A stretch of DNA of 64,000 nucleotides from Sphagnum compactum (GCA_965153455.1 OZ234500.1:4154001-4218000); one strand, 5' to 3'. Positions 48,654 to 61,589 are shown, counted from the first letter of the stretch. The notes: generated from the sequence alone by a model not told the origin. A program made the numbers and translations.

Positions 48654-49445
48654 ATGTCAGAATTACCACTTAGGATGGACAAAATTATAGATTACAAAGA
48701 CCACACTGAAGAGTTTTTTGAGACTATCAAGAAGTTGAATGGAAGTGGGTTGAACACAAGAGCAAATTTCACTTTAGAACATGTTTGTGAATCAAATTTG
48801 GAAGAGGTTTTTGGGAAAGTCACTAAGTTGAAAAACACCAACAAGAAGTTGCATGAGGACACAAGAAGGGATTTTATTAGTTTGTACATTAATATACGGG
48901 ACACCAGTTGTCACAAACAATGAATTCATGTCTTGGGTGGTGAAAAGTTACATTACAAAGGCGAAAGGGTGGCCCATAAATTGGGCCAAAATTGTTGCCT
49001 ACATTGCAAGGAGAAAGCTCAAAGGGAATCAATAGAAAAGATGCAACATAAATTCGGTAAGCTTCAGTTTTTGAAACTAAGTGGGGGTTCGAAATTAAAT
49101 GGAGGTGTAACCTTAGCTAGCAAGTCGAAAGGTGACGTCTTAAAAAGGGCTATGTATTTAAAATAGGGGCATCCGAACAATGTTCGATGCCCATATAGTG
49201 TGTCAATACCAGAACTGAGTAATGTTGAAGCTCTGCAATCATTATTTTTTGATTTGTTGAAGGATGCAAATAAGAAAATGAAGAGCTTTAAGGCGAAAAA
49301 ATCAAAATTGGCAAAGAAGCTCATAGGCTTGCAATTCAATATGGAGGATTGCAAATTAGCTACATTAGAAGCTCAAGAAACATTAAATGTTGCTGCATTT
49401 AAGGTTGAACATCTTCAAGGCCAGTACAAGGACTTGCAAAATTAG
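48654..49445 (+). pseudogene. Coiled-coil exon(s) of an unrecognised decaying gene (part 1)
   Basis: A single reading frame runs from ATG 48654 (MSELPLRMDKIIDY) to 49445, interrupted only by TGA at 48921 and TAG at 49164. Protein-like composition continues across both stops: KLHEDTRR before the first, HKLGQNCCLHCKEKAQRESI between them, VSIPELSNVEALQSLFFDLL then KKMKSFKAKKSKLAKKLIGL after the second. It is Lys/Glu/Leu-rich with heptad-like spacing, so probably a coiled coil. The frame ends in TAG directly before a possible donor (TAG|GTTCTT). The next open piece begins after an acceptor-like GTTAG at about 49695. I do not recognise the family. Together with 49696-50328 it looks like one multi-exon gene in early decay. 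Confidence 0.45.
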
Positions 49446-49695
49446 GTTCTTCACATTGATCTCTATTCATTTGCTTCATTAAGTCATTTAGGTTGCCATT
49501 GCAATATTGTTATGCACGTCAAAAAACCTTAGTTCATTTTGTTCCATTAGGGTTTACAAATGTGATGTTGTGTGCACATGAAATTTTTTAGTTCATTAAG
49601 TGTTTACTTGAGTTTTTTTAATTTAGGGTTTAACTTAGTTTCAACAAGTGAACTCATTCATTTCTTTAATAAAAGTTTGGATTTTGTAATGTTAG

Positions 49696-50328
49696 GTTGA
49701 TGTAAAGTGCCAAGGCTCTAAATCTATATGTACTATTGAAGCAAGTCCAGTGATTGAGGACCGTCTACATGAATTACGCGAGGAGTTGGACGTTCTTGCA
49801 CGAAAGTTTAAGATTGCCAAAATCCATTTGGAAATCTCATAGACGTTACTTAAAGATAAGTGAAAAAAGGGTATGGTAGGTGAAGATGTTTTTCAAGATT
49901 TTGAATTGGATTTATGGAAATTAGATTCCACAATTGTTGAGGTTCAAAAGGAAATGATGGGCTTGGAACGAGAACAAAAGTCAGTTGTAAGTCAATTAGC
50001 TAAAATGCAAAAAGGTGGTGGTATGTCAATATGGCCCAAGCCAATTTTGCACCGAACTGCCCGCCCCCCAACTTGTGATGTTCTTGCTATCAATGTGAGA
50101 CATTGTGTTTTTTGTAACAAATGGTACCACTGTTGGGATATAGCTAATATATCGTGTAAGCATACATACCACCCAATATGTTTAGCTGAACTTGTCAAAC
50201 AACAAAATAAATATATTGTTTGTGAGAAAATGTTTCATCCTAATTGGTTGCATAATTCGAGTTTTAGAGATGAAAATGATGAAGTCAAAATTCTTTTTGC
50301 CAAGTTGAGATTGGAAGGAACAACATGA
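49696..50328 (+). pseudogene. Coiled-coil plus RING-H2-like domain, one zinc ligand lost (part 2)
   Basis: After an acceptor-like TTAG, the frame reads EDRLHELREELDVLARKFKI, meets TAG and TGA before 49873, then stays open from ATG 49873 for 151 codons. Residues 10-47 (numbered from that ATG) are coiled-coil-like (WKLDSTIVEVQKEMMGLERE). Residues 78-117 give C78-x2-C81-x13-C95-x-H97-x2-H100-x2-C103, the RING-H2 spacing, followed by Y114-x2-C117 where C-x2-C is expected. TAT at 50212-50214 could come from TGT by one change. FHPNW follows. A RING-H2 domain would normally give E3 ubiquitin-ligase activity; with a missing ligand and upstream stops this copy is probably inactive. Whether the family is a host gene or is carried by a transposon is unknown. 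Confidence 0.45.
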
Positions 50329-51800
50329 GGATATTAAGCAATCTTTAAAGGAAAATTGGAAGATCCAAGACATCTCCACATGTACTTGTGTTGAAACCCT
50401 AAGGTCCTTTTGAACAAGTGGAGCAATACTTGTAAACATGTTTAGACAAACCTATTACTTATATTAAATATTCATTCAAGAATGATTTGCAATCTCATTG
50501 AGCTTTGGTTAATTTTTTTGTTATTGAATTGTTAAGTATGCTTTGGGTGTTGTTACAGTACTTTGAATGTTGTCAAATTACCATTGTACATGTTATTATG
50601 TGATTAGCTTTGGTTGTTCATTAGCACAAGTTGTACAATTCATGCTAACCATTGCTTGGGTTGCTTCTAAATTGTAGAAATTGTCCTTTGATTAAACATT
50701 ACTAAAGTGTTTTATGGACCTCTTTTGTTTTTTTGGAAATTGTTTGGCGAGGTGTTAGGTTTCCTATGATTGTTTAGGCTTAAACTCCTTATTATCTCCA
50801 TTGTCCTTATCTTGAGCACTACTAGAGTGCATTGTTGACCTCCTTTGTTTCTTTCAAAATTGTTTGCTTAAGTCCTAAGTTTCCAAATTGCTTAGGGCCA
50901 GACTCCTTACTAGTTGTGCCAGACTCCTTACTAATTGCATTGTCCTTATGTTGAACTCTACTTAAGTGTTTTCTAGGTCCCTTCTTTGTTTTTTTTTAAA
51001 TTGATTGCTTAAGGTGCTTAGTTAAGGGCTAGGTTTTTTATTTAACAAGTATGTACGTTGTTAGATTCCTTATTGGTTGTTGAATTGTCCTTGGCACTAA
51101 GCATTACTAACTTGTGCTTTGTTACTAACATACAAGTATAATTAGACTTAGGTTACAAACTAAAAATTATTCTTTAGTGTTCAACATGTTGTTAAATATT
51201 TTATTGCTTCGTCCCATCACATGATTAAATGAATTATGTGTCTTGGCTACTTGTGCCACCACTAGATGTGCTTAGTGTGGTGATGGGATAGATGCAATTC
51301 AAGGTTTTGAGGTTATATCTGTCCCATTTATGAGGTTTATCACAACTATCTTAGTCCTAACAATTGGTTATGGGGACATTTTTCATGTTCATATCAAATT
51401 ATCAAATTCCATTTTGATTTCCTAGATCATTCCAACTACCTCATGTTTGAGGGTTAGCTATTTGAATTGTATTTCATCTTGTGGTATTTGACTAAGAACT
51501 GTTGTGGTACCTTAATTAATCCCTTCTTTTCAAACAACTGCAAGATTTTTGGTAAAAATTGATGGCAATTATTTAGTAACGATGGGGCATTGCTTGAATA
51601 GTTGTTGCCAAAAAAAGTTACTCAGTTATTTCAGCCATTGGAAGGAAAGGAAGTGGAGGTGACTATCAATGTTTTAAAAGTTCATTGTATGATGGCCATT
51701 GCAGATGTTGTGTCTATTCCTAAGCAAACATAATTGGGATCTATTAGCACCGAATACCCATTGAGAAATCGTGCATCTCTTGGGGTAGGGAGCTACAATG
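50329..51800. other. AT-rich spacer with repeated short phrases, no gene
   Basis: 50690-51070 repeats phrases such as GACCTCTTTTGTTTTTTTGG, ATTGTTTGCTTAAG and GACTCCTTATTGG three times at 120-180-bp intervals with divergence, an old tandem duplication. It could be an intron of the neighbouring locus. No coding signal is seen. Confidence 0.4.
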
Positions 51801-51813
51801 TTAGTCATTAGGA

Positions 51814-52616
51814 TTGGCATCAACCACGGGTGATTACCACCATACAACTTTGGAATCAAATTCTGGATCTCTTGCAATGAACGTTGATGAAGTTGAATCC
51901 CTTTTAAAGCAATGCCCCATAGTGCAAATTGAAGAATCAAATGATGAGTTTGGAAGTATGGGTGGTAGAGGTAGCCATAAGATGTTATTTGATTTTGAAA
52001 GAAGGATTGCCCCAAAAAATTATATGCAAATGGGGTTGCAAAGCACAACCATGAGTTTTCTCTACCATATTCCATTTGGTTTGTACATGTGAAAAATATG
52101 TAAGAAATTAGAATCAATATTTGTCAAATAAATTATGTTTGATTCAATCACATAGGTAATCTGCTTCATAATTTGTGAAATGAAAATTTACCACTTACCT
52201 TTGTGGGCCTTGCAAAGGAAGGTTTGACATCATTGGTAGCTCCTCAAGCTCCATCATCAAATGTACCTTTAGACTCTCAAGATTTTCCATCTACAAATGT
52301 TCTTAAAAATTTGCCATCAATTGTAACTCCACCATTTCTACCAGCAACTCCACAAGCTTTGCCATTAATTGTACATAAAGTTCAACCACCTCTACCATTA
52401 GGAGTATCACCAACACAGATTCTACTACCAATGGTAGCTCCCCAAGTTTTGCCATCAACAAAAAGTCCACAAAGTTTGCCATCACCAGAAAGTCCACAAG
52501 GTCTACCATCACCAAAAGGTATGCAAGTTGTTGGGATGCCATTAGTGATTATGCAAGAGATATCTGAGGAGATGGGTCAAAATCTTGAGCCTAATTTCCA
52601 GGAGCAGAACGAATGA
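51814..52616 (+). pseudogene. Possible further exons of the same locus, including a Pro-rich repeat exon
   Basis: 51814-52092 is an open frame with LAMNVDEVESLLKQCPIV then EESNDEF. 52203-52616 encodes about 130 residues dominated by repeated PQxLPS/SPQxLPS units (e.g. LPSPESPQGLPSPK), then an acidic tail EISEEMGQNLEPNF. The DNA shows the same periodicity (AAAGTCCACAAG, TTGCCATCA). Same strand and spacing suggest they belong with the coiled-coil/RING pieces, but no splice chain could be proven. A minus-strand 147-codon frame overlaps the first part; it lacks any family resemblance. Confidence 0.3.
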
Positions 52617-52868
52617 AACAAGACTGCACAAAATCAAAAGACTAGGTATTCATTCCAAAAATCGCTGATACCTGATGATTTAACTAGCAAAAGAATGTCT
52701 TCCCTTACCTCCTTGTCATCTCTTCCTACAAGTGAAACCCTAAATATCTTCATTCATTTGTTACATATCATTTCATTTTCACACATTTATGTGAGCATCT
52801 CTTGCAAGTCTAAAATTTACAATTAGATCAAAGTTGAACTTACCGGATTTTGTGTTTCAATGATACAG

Positions 52869-53083
52869 GGGAAGATGTTGCAAACAATTCTGCAAGGGAA
52901 GAGGTTGGAAATAAGGAATTGGCTATGCCTAACCACAACACATGCAACAAGGAAACATTATGTCCAAAACAGAAACATCCCCAAAAATAAAGGACACACA
53001 ACTAGAAAAACATGTTTGTACTAGATGCCAAGCTAAGATAGACAAGTTACCTCCATGTGTTAATACACGAAATAAAACAAAGT
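52869..53083 (+). pseudogene. Possible terminal exon with a Cys pair
   Basis: It begins after a good acceptor (ATGATACAG|GGGAAG) and ends before GTGAGT. One frame gives EDVANNSAREEVGNKELAMP. Another, after a likely shift, gives LEKHVCTRCQAKIDKLPPC. Splice-like borders and composition make an exon of the 48.6-53.1 kb locus plausible, but frames are broken. Confidence 0.25.
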
Positions 53084-53094
53084 GAGTTTTAATC

Positions 53095-55225
53095 ATCTCT
53101 TCTTTGGACTATGAACTAATTTTATGCAATTTGACTTGATCACAATGCACACATTCTAGAGGTCAAGATTTATGAAAACACCTTGGTCAATTTAAGGTTT
53201 GGTTTATTGGAAAAGTAGGATAAATCTACATTGTGATCACTGATGTGTGTGCCCTTGTGATTGAATTTGCAATTGTTGAAGCGTGGCATTTGAAAAATTG
53301 GGAGTATTCCAAGGACATTTTTGGAACACTGCATATAGAAGCATGTATTCATGGGGACTTTGCTTGTAAACAACCTTGTTACCTTGGAGGCATATACTCA
53401 TTTTTGTAGGATTTTAGGTGGGTATTCAAGCTGGTACTATGTGGTTTTGGTATTGTTTCAAAATGCATGCATAGATTATATGCATCATGTTTTTCAATGG
53501 GCAGTTTAATACTTTGCCTATTGAAATGTTATAGACCTATTTGTTTTGCTTATAGGTTCACACGATTCATATGAATAAATTGTGAAGATCTTATAAGCTC
53601 TCTAACATTGCAGACATAAGCATATATCATTAATTGTAAGGTTGTCTTGATGGGTGTTTATGGTACGTCGTTTAAGGTCTATTTTGAAGATTAATGTAAG
53701 GACCCATGGACATGTGGTTCTATATTTGGATTTGTTTTTCAAAATGCATCCATGTGCTTTTTGAATGGGAGGTCAATATTTTGCAAACTAATGTTCTAAA
53801 CATGTTTAGACCTTTGGTTTCAATGGCCTTAATATTGTGAAAATTTCATGAATATTATCACCTTTTAGAGCTTTCCTATTAATCCTTGAACTATCACTGA
53901 CATGAACCAACTTATCTATATTGCTTACATGTGCAATAATAACATAAGTTTATTTTTGCAGATAGCTTGGCATATCATTCTAGTAATTTTCACATTTTTC
54001 CATTACATGTTCAAACCTTACATGTTTATGTCAATTGATAATATACATTATGGTTATTTTCATGTTTTGAAGTAAGATGGCATTTCATTTTGTATAAAAT
54101 GGCTTAAGTGCTAAGTTTGATGGGATTATTAAGTTGTCTCAAGTTGTCAGGACTACTAAGTATATACTTGTGAAATTAGTGTTTTGAACATTGTCAAATG
54201 TGCTTTGACTACTTAGGATTATAGTCCTTTGTGTTAAATGTGCTTTAACTACTCATGAGTTCACACTCTTTTTTTCTTGCTCAAGTATTAAATGTGCATT
54301 GATTGTTTACGGTTAGATTCCTTTTACAAGAGGTGGAGTCTTTGGATTGTATCAAGTAATATTGGTTAGAAAGGTAACTTGTAGTTCATATGATGTTTGA
54401 CATGTGGTCTTTGTCTCATGCAATACTTATTGAACTCAATGAAAGACATTATTGTCTTACCTTATGGCCATACAATGCATGTGGAATATATGTGTGATAT
54501 GCACAGAGGTGCCCAATGAGTTCGTCTCTTAGTAGCTTGGAAGGGCTTGCATGCCATTATTTGCTTCTTTCACACATGGTTTAGGTTGTAGGAATGAGCG
54601 ATGACCTTTCATTTTGGAGTCCTAATAAAAAATTGTTCCAAACTTCCACATATTCTTCTCCCTTTTTCTTTCTTTAAAGAATTCATATGGATAGCCCTCA
54701 CCACCTCACAAATCAATTAGCTATTTTCCATGATGCCTTTTTTTATTTTTTCTTGGGGGGGGGGGGGTCTTTGTTTTCTTATGCATGTGGAAGTGTTGAT
54801 TTTGCATGTGGCTTTTTCTTGCAACTTGATCTTCGTCTTCTTTTTCTTAAAAACTTAATCCTCAGCCTGTTGTTGTTGTGCTACTTCTCAAAAAGGAAGT
54901 TATAAAAACCAAGATTCAAAAATAGACAAAACACAACCAATTCCTACTCACACACTACTGAAACCTTCCATGTTCCATCATTTCATTAAAGAGATATTTT
55001 GCTTCATATGTAACTTGATTTTTTTGGGTGTTTTTTGAAGATGATATACAAAACCAAATAAGTTCATGCAAAATAGTTCATGCAAAGATGGTGAAAAAGC
55101 CAATAGTGAGTGTGCCAAATTAAAGAAGGTTTTGTTTTTTCCACAAAAGACAAAAAAAAACTTTGAAAAAAGAAAAACAAATTTAAATAACTTTTGCATT
55201 TGCCATCCATTGCACATGCATTATT
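53095..55225. other. AT-rich spacer, no gene recognised
   Basis: Contains a poly-G run (54757-54768). A diverged internal repeat has GGTTT...TTTTTCAAAATGCATCCATG near 53450-53490 and 53735-53760. No protein-like frame is seen. Confidence 0.45.
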
Positions 55226-55229
55226 ATGC

Positions 55230-55500
55230 CAAGGTTTGAAATCTATCTCTACAATAGAAACCAAAATCAATCAAATGAAAAGCTTGAAATTGTTGCCAAA
55301 AGCTTGAAAACTATCTCTACAACAAACCAGAAACCAAAATCAATCAAATGAAAAAGCTTGAAATTGTTACCAAAAGCTTGAAAGTTGTCCCTACAACAAC
55401 CAGAAACAAAAAAAATCAATAAAATCAAAGCATGAAATTGTTGCAAGAGATTCAAGCTTCAATTTTTGTTTCAACAACACAACTAGAAACAAATCAATCA
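55230..55500. repeat. 73-bp tandem repeat, about three copies
   Basis: GAAACCAAAATCAATCAAATG starts at 55257 and 55330, with a diverged copy at 55403. Each is followed by AAGCTTGAAATTGTT and a CTACAACAA block. No coding role is apparent. Confidence 0.8.
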
Positions 55501-55699
55501 AATGAACTCCAATGCCCATTGAAGTTTTAATGTTATTCTTCTTGATTATGTTTTTTTGGTTGATTGACATTCTTATGATTGATTGTAAAACCCACTAACC
55601 CAATTCTCTTCTTCAAGCTACTTAATGATCAAAGCACCTAATCTACTTGCATAGGAAGAAAAACAAATAATTAAACTTGAGTTACTTTATACAAATCTA

Positions 55700-57290
55700 T
55701 CATAGTACAAAATCTTCATTGTTCCAAACATTTGTGAATGGTGCAGAAACTATGCAAACCCCCTTGTCAACAATCATAAGCCAAATTGAGTTATCAGCAC
55801 AAATAACAACATTATCCCTAACATGGACAACATTGACTATCCATTTTTCGCCTAATCCAGATTCAACCTCTTCTTCAGAATCATACATCATGCCTTGAAC
55901 ATTTGTTGTGTTCAAGGGCTTCAACCTTCTCAAGGACCACTCTGGCACATGACTTAATGCCTCACATAATAATTCTACATTTTGATCCACACAATGCACA
56001 CAAAAATAAAAAAGTTCATGACATTGTAATAAAGTTGGATCTATGTGGGACACAGACTTTACTTATCCACATCTTCTGGCTACCATTCAATGTTTCACAT
56101 TCCCAACCTTTTGACTTATCCACATCCCCAACCTTTATTTCCCAAAAGATCTTGTTGATTTGTTCCTTGGCAGATGCATATGCAACACGGTATTTGTTAG
56201 ATTCTAATTTTAAAAACTAGACACATTCATGCATTTTGAAGCTTTTGCCCATGAGGCTTGATTTGTTCCTTTCTAAGTTCCTCTTCACAAAGCTCCAAAT
56301 CCATCAACTTCACCTTTCCCATGCCCAATGGTAAAAAAAATTCTAGATCATGTGGCAACCAAAGGGCAAAAATTTAGAGGCAATCAAACTTGGGTAACAT
56401 GAGAGAAAATGCCAAGTTCTGCTACTTTTGAATTGCCCATAGTAGCTATCACTCCAAACAATGTGCTTAGTTGGTGAACATCCTTGGTCCTCAAGAAATT
56501 TCCAATGTAACATGAAACAATGTTGGACTAGTAGTGTGTCATGCGATGTATCATCTGAAACATAGTAATGTAGCTCCTTGATGACCTTGGGTGTGTTGCT
56601 GCCAAGTAGTATATCTGTAGGGTCAAATATGTAGGTCAAGTGGACAAAGATATTGATTTGGACATTATGTTAATGCATACTTTGGATTTCATTTTGTACC
56701 TGCATTGTGTAGTTCTCAAAGAAATCTACACAAGAAATAATTGAACCATAAGGTACTACTCCAAGGATGGACTTGAAATGATGTTCTTGCCACTTGGAAA
56801 CAAAGTTATGGGTCATAAATGATTGTAATCTTGGCTTAAGGTAAGAAATCAACTCTTTAGGAGGAGTCTCATGGTAAAGGACCTTTGGAGCCTTTTTTTC
56901 TTTGCCCTCTAGGGTCTGCCCAACAACATCATAACCTATATTCCTCCACTTGACAACATTTTCCGAAATGAGCTCTTCAAGGCATAGATGTAGAGTCTCA
57001 ATGCCACAAAGCCCACACTTACCCATCAAACAAGCCCAATTATGCCACATAAAGTTTGTTGGTTTCAAGTAAACAACATCACCTTAAAGATCAATAAGAC
57101 CACTATAAGTAACACAATAACATTGCACTCGCCAACACTGAGTATGTTAGCAATTGTGCCACAAACTTGCTCACAAGTACAGCTACAATTGTCATGGATC
57201 CCTTTGCCAATTAATCTAATATCATTCAAGCCAACCAAGAGCTCTTGGTGGTAGCAAAACCAACCATTGCCATCACAATTGAACTCACAA
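55700..57290 (-). pseudogene. Transposase-like gene of an uncharacterised D-SDG-HGKG family, decayed
   Basis: Minus-strand pieces in order. 57290-57120: Cys-rich segment with GWFCYHQELLVGLNDIRL. 57068-56670: WACLMGKCGLCGIETLHLC, VKWRNIGYDVVGQTLEGKEK, then CVDFFENYTMQVQNEIQ (Asp at 56724-56726). After one stop, same frame, 56639-56343: DDTSHDTLLVQHCFMLHWKF and HIVWSDSYYGQFKSSRTWHF (Asp at 56448-56450). After a frameshift, about 56340-56230: GHGKGEVDGFGA, EEELRKEQIKPHGQKL. 56200-55700: ESNKYRVAYASAKEQINKIF and, in another frame, a C-terminal part ending WNNEDF. The same motif order occurs in animal and plant proteins that I know only as uncharacterised. The D...D...E/D spacing resembles an RNase H-fold DDE transposase; that is inference. 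Several stops and shifts make this copy inactive. Confidence 0.55.
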
Positions 57291-58530
57291 ACCTGCCATC
57301 GCCATCATAGCCGGAAAACTTTCATTAAATTTTTTGAAAGGACCCTAAACCCCAATTTCTCGATTCAAAAATCAAAGTCTATGTGCGCTCATGCCAACGG
57401 TTCAAGTTTTAAATAATCCAAATTGATGGCTTAGATGTCACATAATCCACAATGCACATGTGCTGAATGTTGATAAATTGGATGTACGTCACATTAGACT
57501 GAATTCATCCACACATCCATCCCATCATAATCCCATCCACAAATGATTACATGCTGATTATTTGAAAAAAATTCATATTTATGTGTACCAAATATTCATT
57601 TCAAACCTTAACTAGGTGTTAAATTTATTATATAATAATGTTTAACATTCCCATGTTTAAAAACCTTTGTAAAAATGTTTTTTTCTTGTTTAGTATTCAT
57701 AAAGTAACATCAAATATATCTTAAGTAAATGTTGATCTAAGTTATAGTGCTTTTATGGTAAGAAATCTCTAACATTTGTATTAAAAGTAAAGATCCCAAA
57801 AGGTTGATCAAAATCTTGTATTTTTTTTGTTCAATTAAACAACTTTTAAACAATGAAAGGATTGGTTACATGGACTTAAAAGTCCTTTTGGCCCTCTTAA
57901 AATTAAAGAAATCATTTTCCCCTTTAGAACTTGGCAATAAACTAAAATAACAATATGTGTATTGAATTTTTTTTGGCATTCATGAAACTAGGATTTTTTA
58001 CACAATTTTAAAGGCATTTTCCTAAGCAGTGGTTATGCATCCTATGGCTCATTATTTTGTGAATGTACCCACTAGTATTTAGTACACATAAATATGTTAA
58101 TATATTATGGTTTCCTAGAGGAGTGGAGTACTCAATGGGTTGTTTTTTTTCTTTTTAACAAATCACCCCAAAGGTCTTTTATTTTATTAGGGTTAGCCAT
58201 TGCTCCAAACACAATAACGTGGGAAATTTTTGAATTCATGCCCAACCTCCCCACAAAATTAACAAGTGAAGACAAATGGCTACACCAAATATGACCATCT
58301 AATAAGATACTTCCATGGTTGTCCTATCATGTCTACATAATGAAAATTTCGCAACCAATTCATAGATATGCTTAATGGCACCATTGTCATGGGTATCTAT
58401 TGCTAATGGAGTTGCTGCAAATGGTTACACAAAGTCTTTTGTTACTTGCAGTTGTTGGAACTTTCATTAAATCACCTACAAGGTGTTGTCAACCACAACC
58501 AAAGTTACATTCATGTTTGAATTGTCAAAT
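57291..58530. other. AT-rich spacer, no gene recognised
   Basis: No protein-like frames, element ends or repeats that I could relate to other parts of the window. Confidence 0.4.
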
Positions 58531-58539
58531 ACAATGAAC

Positions 58540-58715
58540 TAAAATTCAACTAAGAGTGAATTAAATCCCATCTATGAGTGATCTTAAATTTAATTAAGAG
58601 TGAACTAAAATTAACTAGAAGTGAACTAGGATTTAACTACAAGTTAACTAAAATTTAACTAGAGCTTAACTAAGAGTGAATTGAAATTAAACTAATAGTT
58701 AGGTACAAGTTCATT
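58540..58715. repeat. Degenerate tandem AACTAAGAGTGAACTAAAATT repeats
   Basis: About eight units of about 20 bp alternate AACTAAGAGTGAATTAAA, AACTAGAAGTGAACTAGG and AACTACAAGTTAACTAAA forms. Confidence 0.75.
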
Positions 58716-61589
58716 ACAAGTCATGGATGAACATTCAAATGAATGAATCCCATGGCATTGGCATCTGTGACATTCAATTAGATTCTAGTGAAATTCTAGT
58801 GAAAATTTTCACAGAATCTAGTTGTAAAAAATATAATTTCATGTTATTATTTTTTATCATGTTCGTTTCACAATTCTCAATTTCCCTTTAATCCATGGAT
58901 TAGAAGCATGATGCTATTGATGAATATCCTCTTGCAACACGTCCATTACCATTTGTCATAGTTTTTAAATTTCAAATGTTTTGGAACCAATGATTTTGCT
59001 CTCCTTTTCCATTATTGGTGAACATGTTGGAGACTCAAAGCAAAGTGAATTTTGTCTTCATAATAGGTTCTTTTTCCACACTTGGTTCCTTTGTTGAAGA
59101 TTTCAATGAAACCTCCTCAACTTCATGTTTTCTTGTGGTACATGCCACCTATTAATATATGGATGTTTCCACCTTAATTTCATTTGCAAATATCTCATTT
59201 CTTGCAACAACTTAACTCCATTTGTTTTCAAAAACTCCTTGTTAAAACTTTCAAGATCATGAATGAATAAAAAATGGAGTTGGAAACTCATGAGTGCCCC
59301 TTTTCAATATTAGAGATAAATTGATTTTAAAAAACCAAACTCAAAAACATAGTTTTTCTCATAGTAGATTTTATAAAAAAATCAAGTTTTCCAAGTTCTT
59401 TAATGAGTTATTTGAACCCTTAATTTACTCCCTTGGCAATTGGTCGTTTTTTTCTTATTCTTCCTTTGAATCCTTGCATCTTAAACCTTTATTCATGTCA
59501 AAAAAATTGATCTTTTGCTTTAATGTTTACAATCCTCCTATTTAATTAACACCTATTTTGAATAGTGTTTCCACCTTAGTTTTTCCCATGGGCACTAATT
59601 ATCCACAACCTCTACACATTAACATAAGGATAATTTTATGTATAATTTTTCTTTTTGTTAATTTGACATAACACCAAAACATGACCAAAAATCAATAAAA
59701 CAAATGAGTTTCAAATATTTTTGAAAATACAATCTCCTTGAAACCAAAGTTCCATGTAATGTCCCCGATATGGTTGCTAAGTGGTAAGGTCATAGCTCCA
59801 TAATAAATCACCTGACACTTATGTTTTATAATTATACTATAACTATAACAAATAACAATATGCTAAGAAACCTACAACTTAGTCCATTTGAATCTAATGT
59901 TACATATTTAAACATGTTGAAGTAAAATGAAAACTTTTACACATCCAAAGACAATGAAAAAAAAACCAATAACAATGAAAACATTAAAAAATCATAGAAT
60001 ATAGTAATCAAGGACAATATGCTTTGTAAAAGAAAGAAATTTACTACATGAGATAAAAATAATGAATATAACTTTATTTCATGAAAAGATGAAGATCTTT
60101 GCCATGTTCGTTTTCTATCATTGTTTCTAGATTTTCAAAACTCACATATGCTAGAATGATGCTACTATCCCTAGTCCTTCATTTAATCCCCGTCCTAATT
60201 AAATTTTTGAATCACATCACAAAAGGCAATCCATAATTTGTCTCAAAATCTTAATTTCCAAAACAACACCACCAATTTTGAAATCCTTATTATCATCAAC
60301 TACCCTATTTACCATGCATGTTACTTTTAAAATATTATTACTAATTTTTAAAAATTATATGTTAATAGACATAAAAATGTTTTCCTTCCACAAATCCTTC
60401 CATATCCTTAAACCAACAATTTTCCTTATGTTGTAATCAAATTGTGTGTCATCTTCACAATTACCATGATTTGAAGACCTTTTGTGAATGTGCATTGTGT
60501 GTTATCTTCATAATTACTAGATTCTGTGCATGATTGTGTATGTTTAACTTCACAATAATATTTTCAACATCTTCATTTCATTATTCAACATGTGTAAAAT
60601 GACCAACTAAGATTTCCATGTTTTAATTATATGACATTTGCTATTAAAGGAGGTAATTCTTACAACATATAATTTTATTTTTTTAATCATGGTGACTTTC
60701 ACTAGCACAAAGGTTGTTTTTGTGTCCCATGTGTGTTTCATTGTGCTTAAGTCAATATTTTCATATGGATGGCATATTGAAGAAGACCACCTCCAGAATG
60801 AATCAATTGGTTTTTTCCCCTTAAAATTATAGTGAACCTATTTGTGCTTAATGAAGTGCTTCATTTATGAACATTCATCTTCAAGCACAAATGCATAAAA
60901 CAATATAATCCTCAATGTATAAATATAAATTGCATTTGGAAGTGATGTTTTGATCATTGACAATTAGCTAGTGAATTGCATCAAACATGCATTTCTTGGC
61001 CACATGTTAACTCTTGTTGGATGGGTTGGAAACCATCCATGGTTGCAAATATATGATATTTTAAAGTTTATAACTAGGTGTGCAATGTTTGACCTTTTCG
61101 TATATGATGTAATTCTTATACCATATATCCCAAAGCATAAGATTAGATGATAGAGGTTGATTTATTTTCATGTTTATAGTTAACTTTGGTTTTGATTCAA
61201 GGTGATGATTTGGAATATATCCTTATATAATAACAAACATGTATATAAAGATTGAGTAAAATATTATAAATGAAACAAACACCATGAAAATTCATATTGA
61301 ACTTACATAGACAATAACGACATTGAAATTTAGACCTTAGTTTTTCAATTACATTCAATCCCTTTTGCAAGTTCACTTGCATCTTTATACTTGTTTCATG
61401 GGCAGATCAATTCCTTTTGTTTTTCTCAAAGTTTTTTCACATGAATTCACTTCATTTTGTGACCACTTTGTTTTAGTTCTCTTAGGGTGCAAGCAAGATA
61501 TTTTGTACCTACTTGTTATCTTGTTTTCTACTTGTAAGATAGAAAAAAATAAATTTCAAAACTTCTAACCTTCTTCTAGCATTTCAAAT
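58716..61589. other. AT-rich spacer, no gene recognised
   Basis: Only short Phe/Leu/Lys-rich frames typical of AT-rich DNA. No element ends were found. Confidence 0.45.

Noticed and set aside
51674-52117. 147-codon minus-strand frame
   Set aside because: Aromatic- and His-rich without any recognised motif, opposite a more acidic plus-strand frame; neither can be shown to be real, and the plus strand fits the neighbouring locus better.
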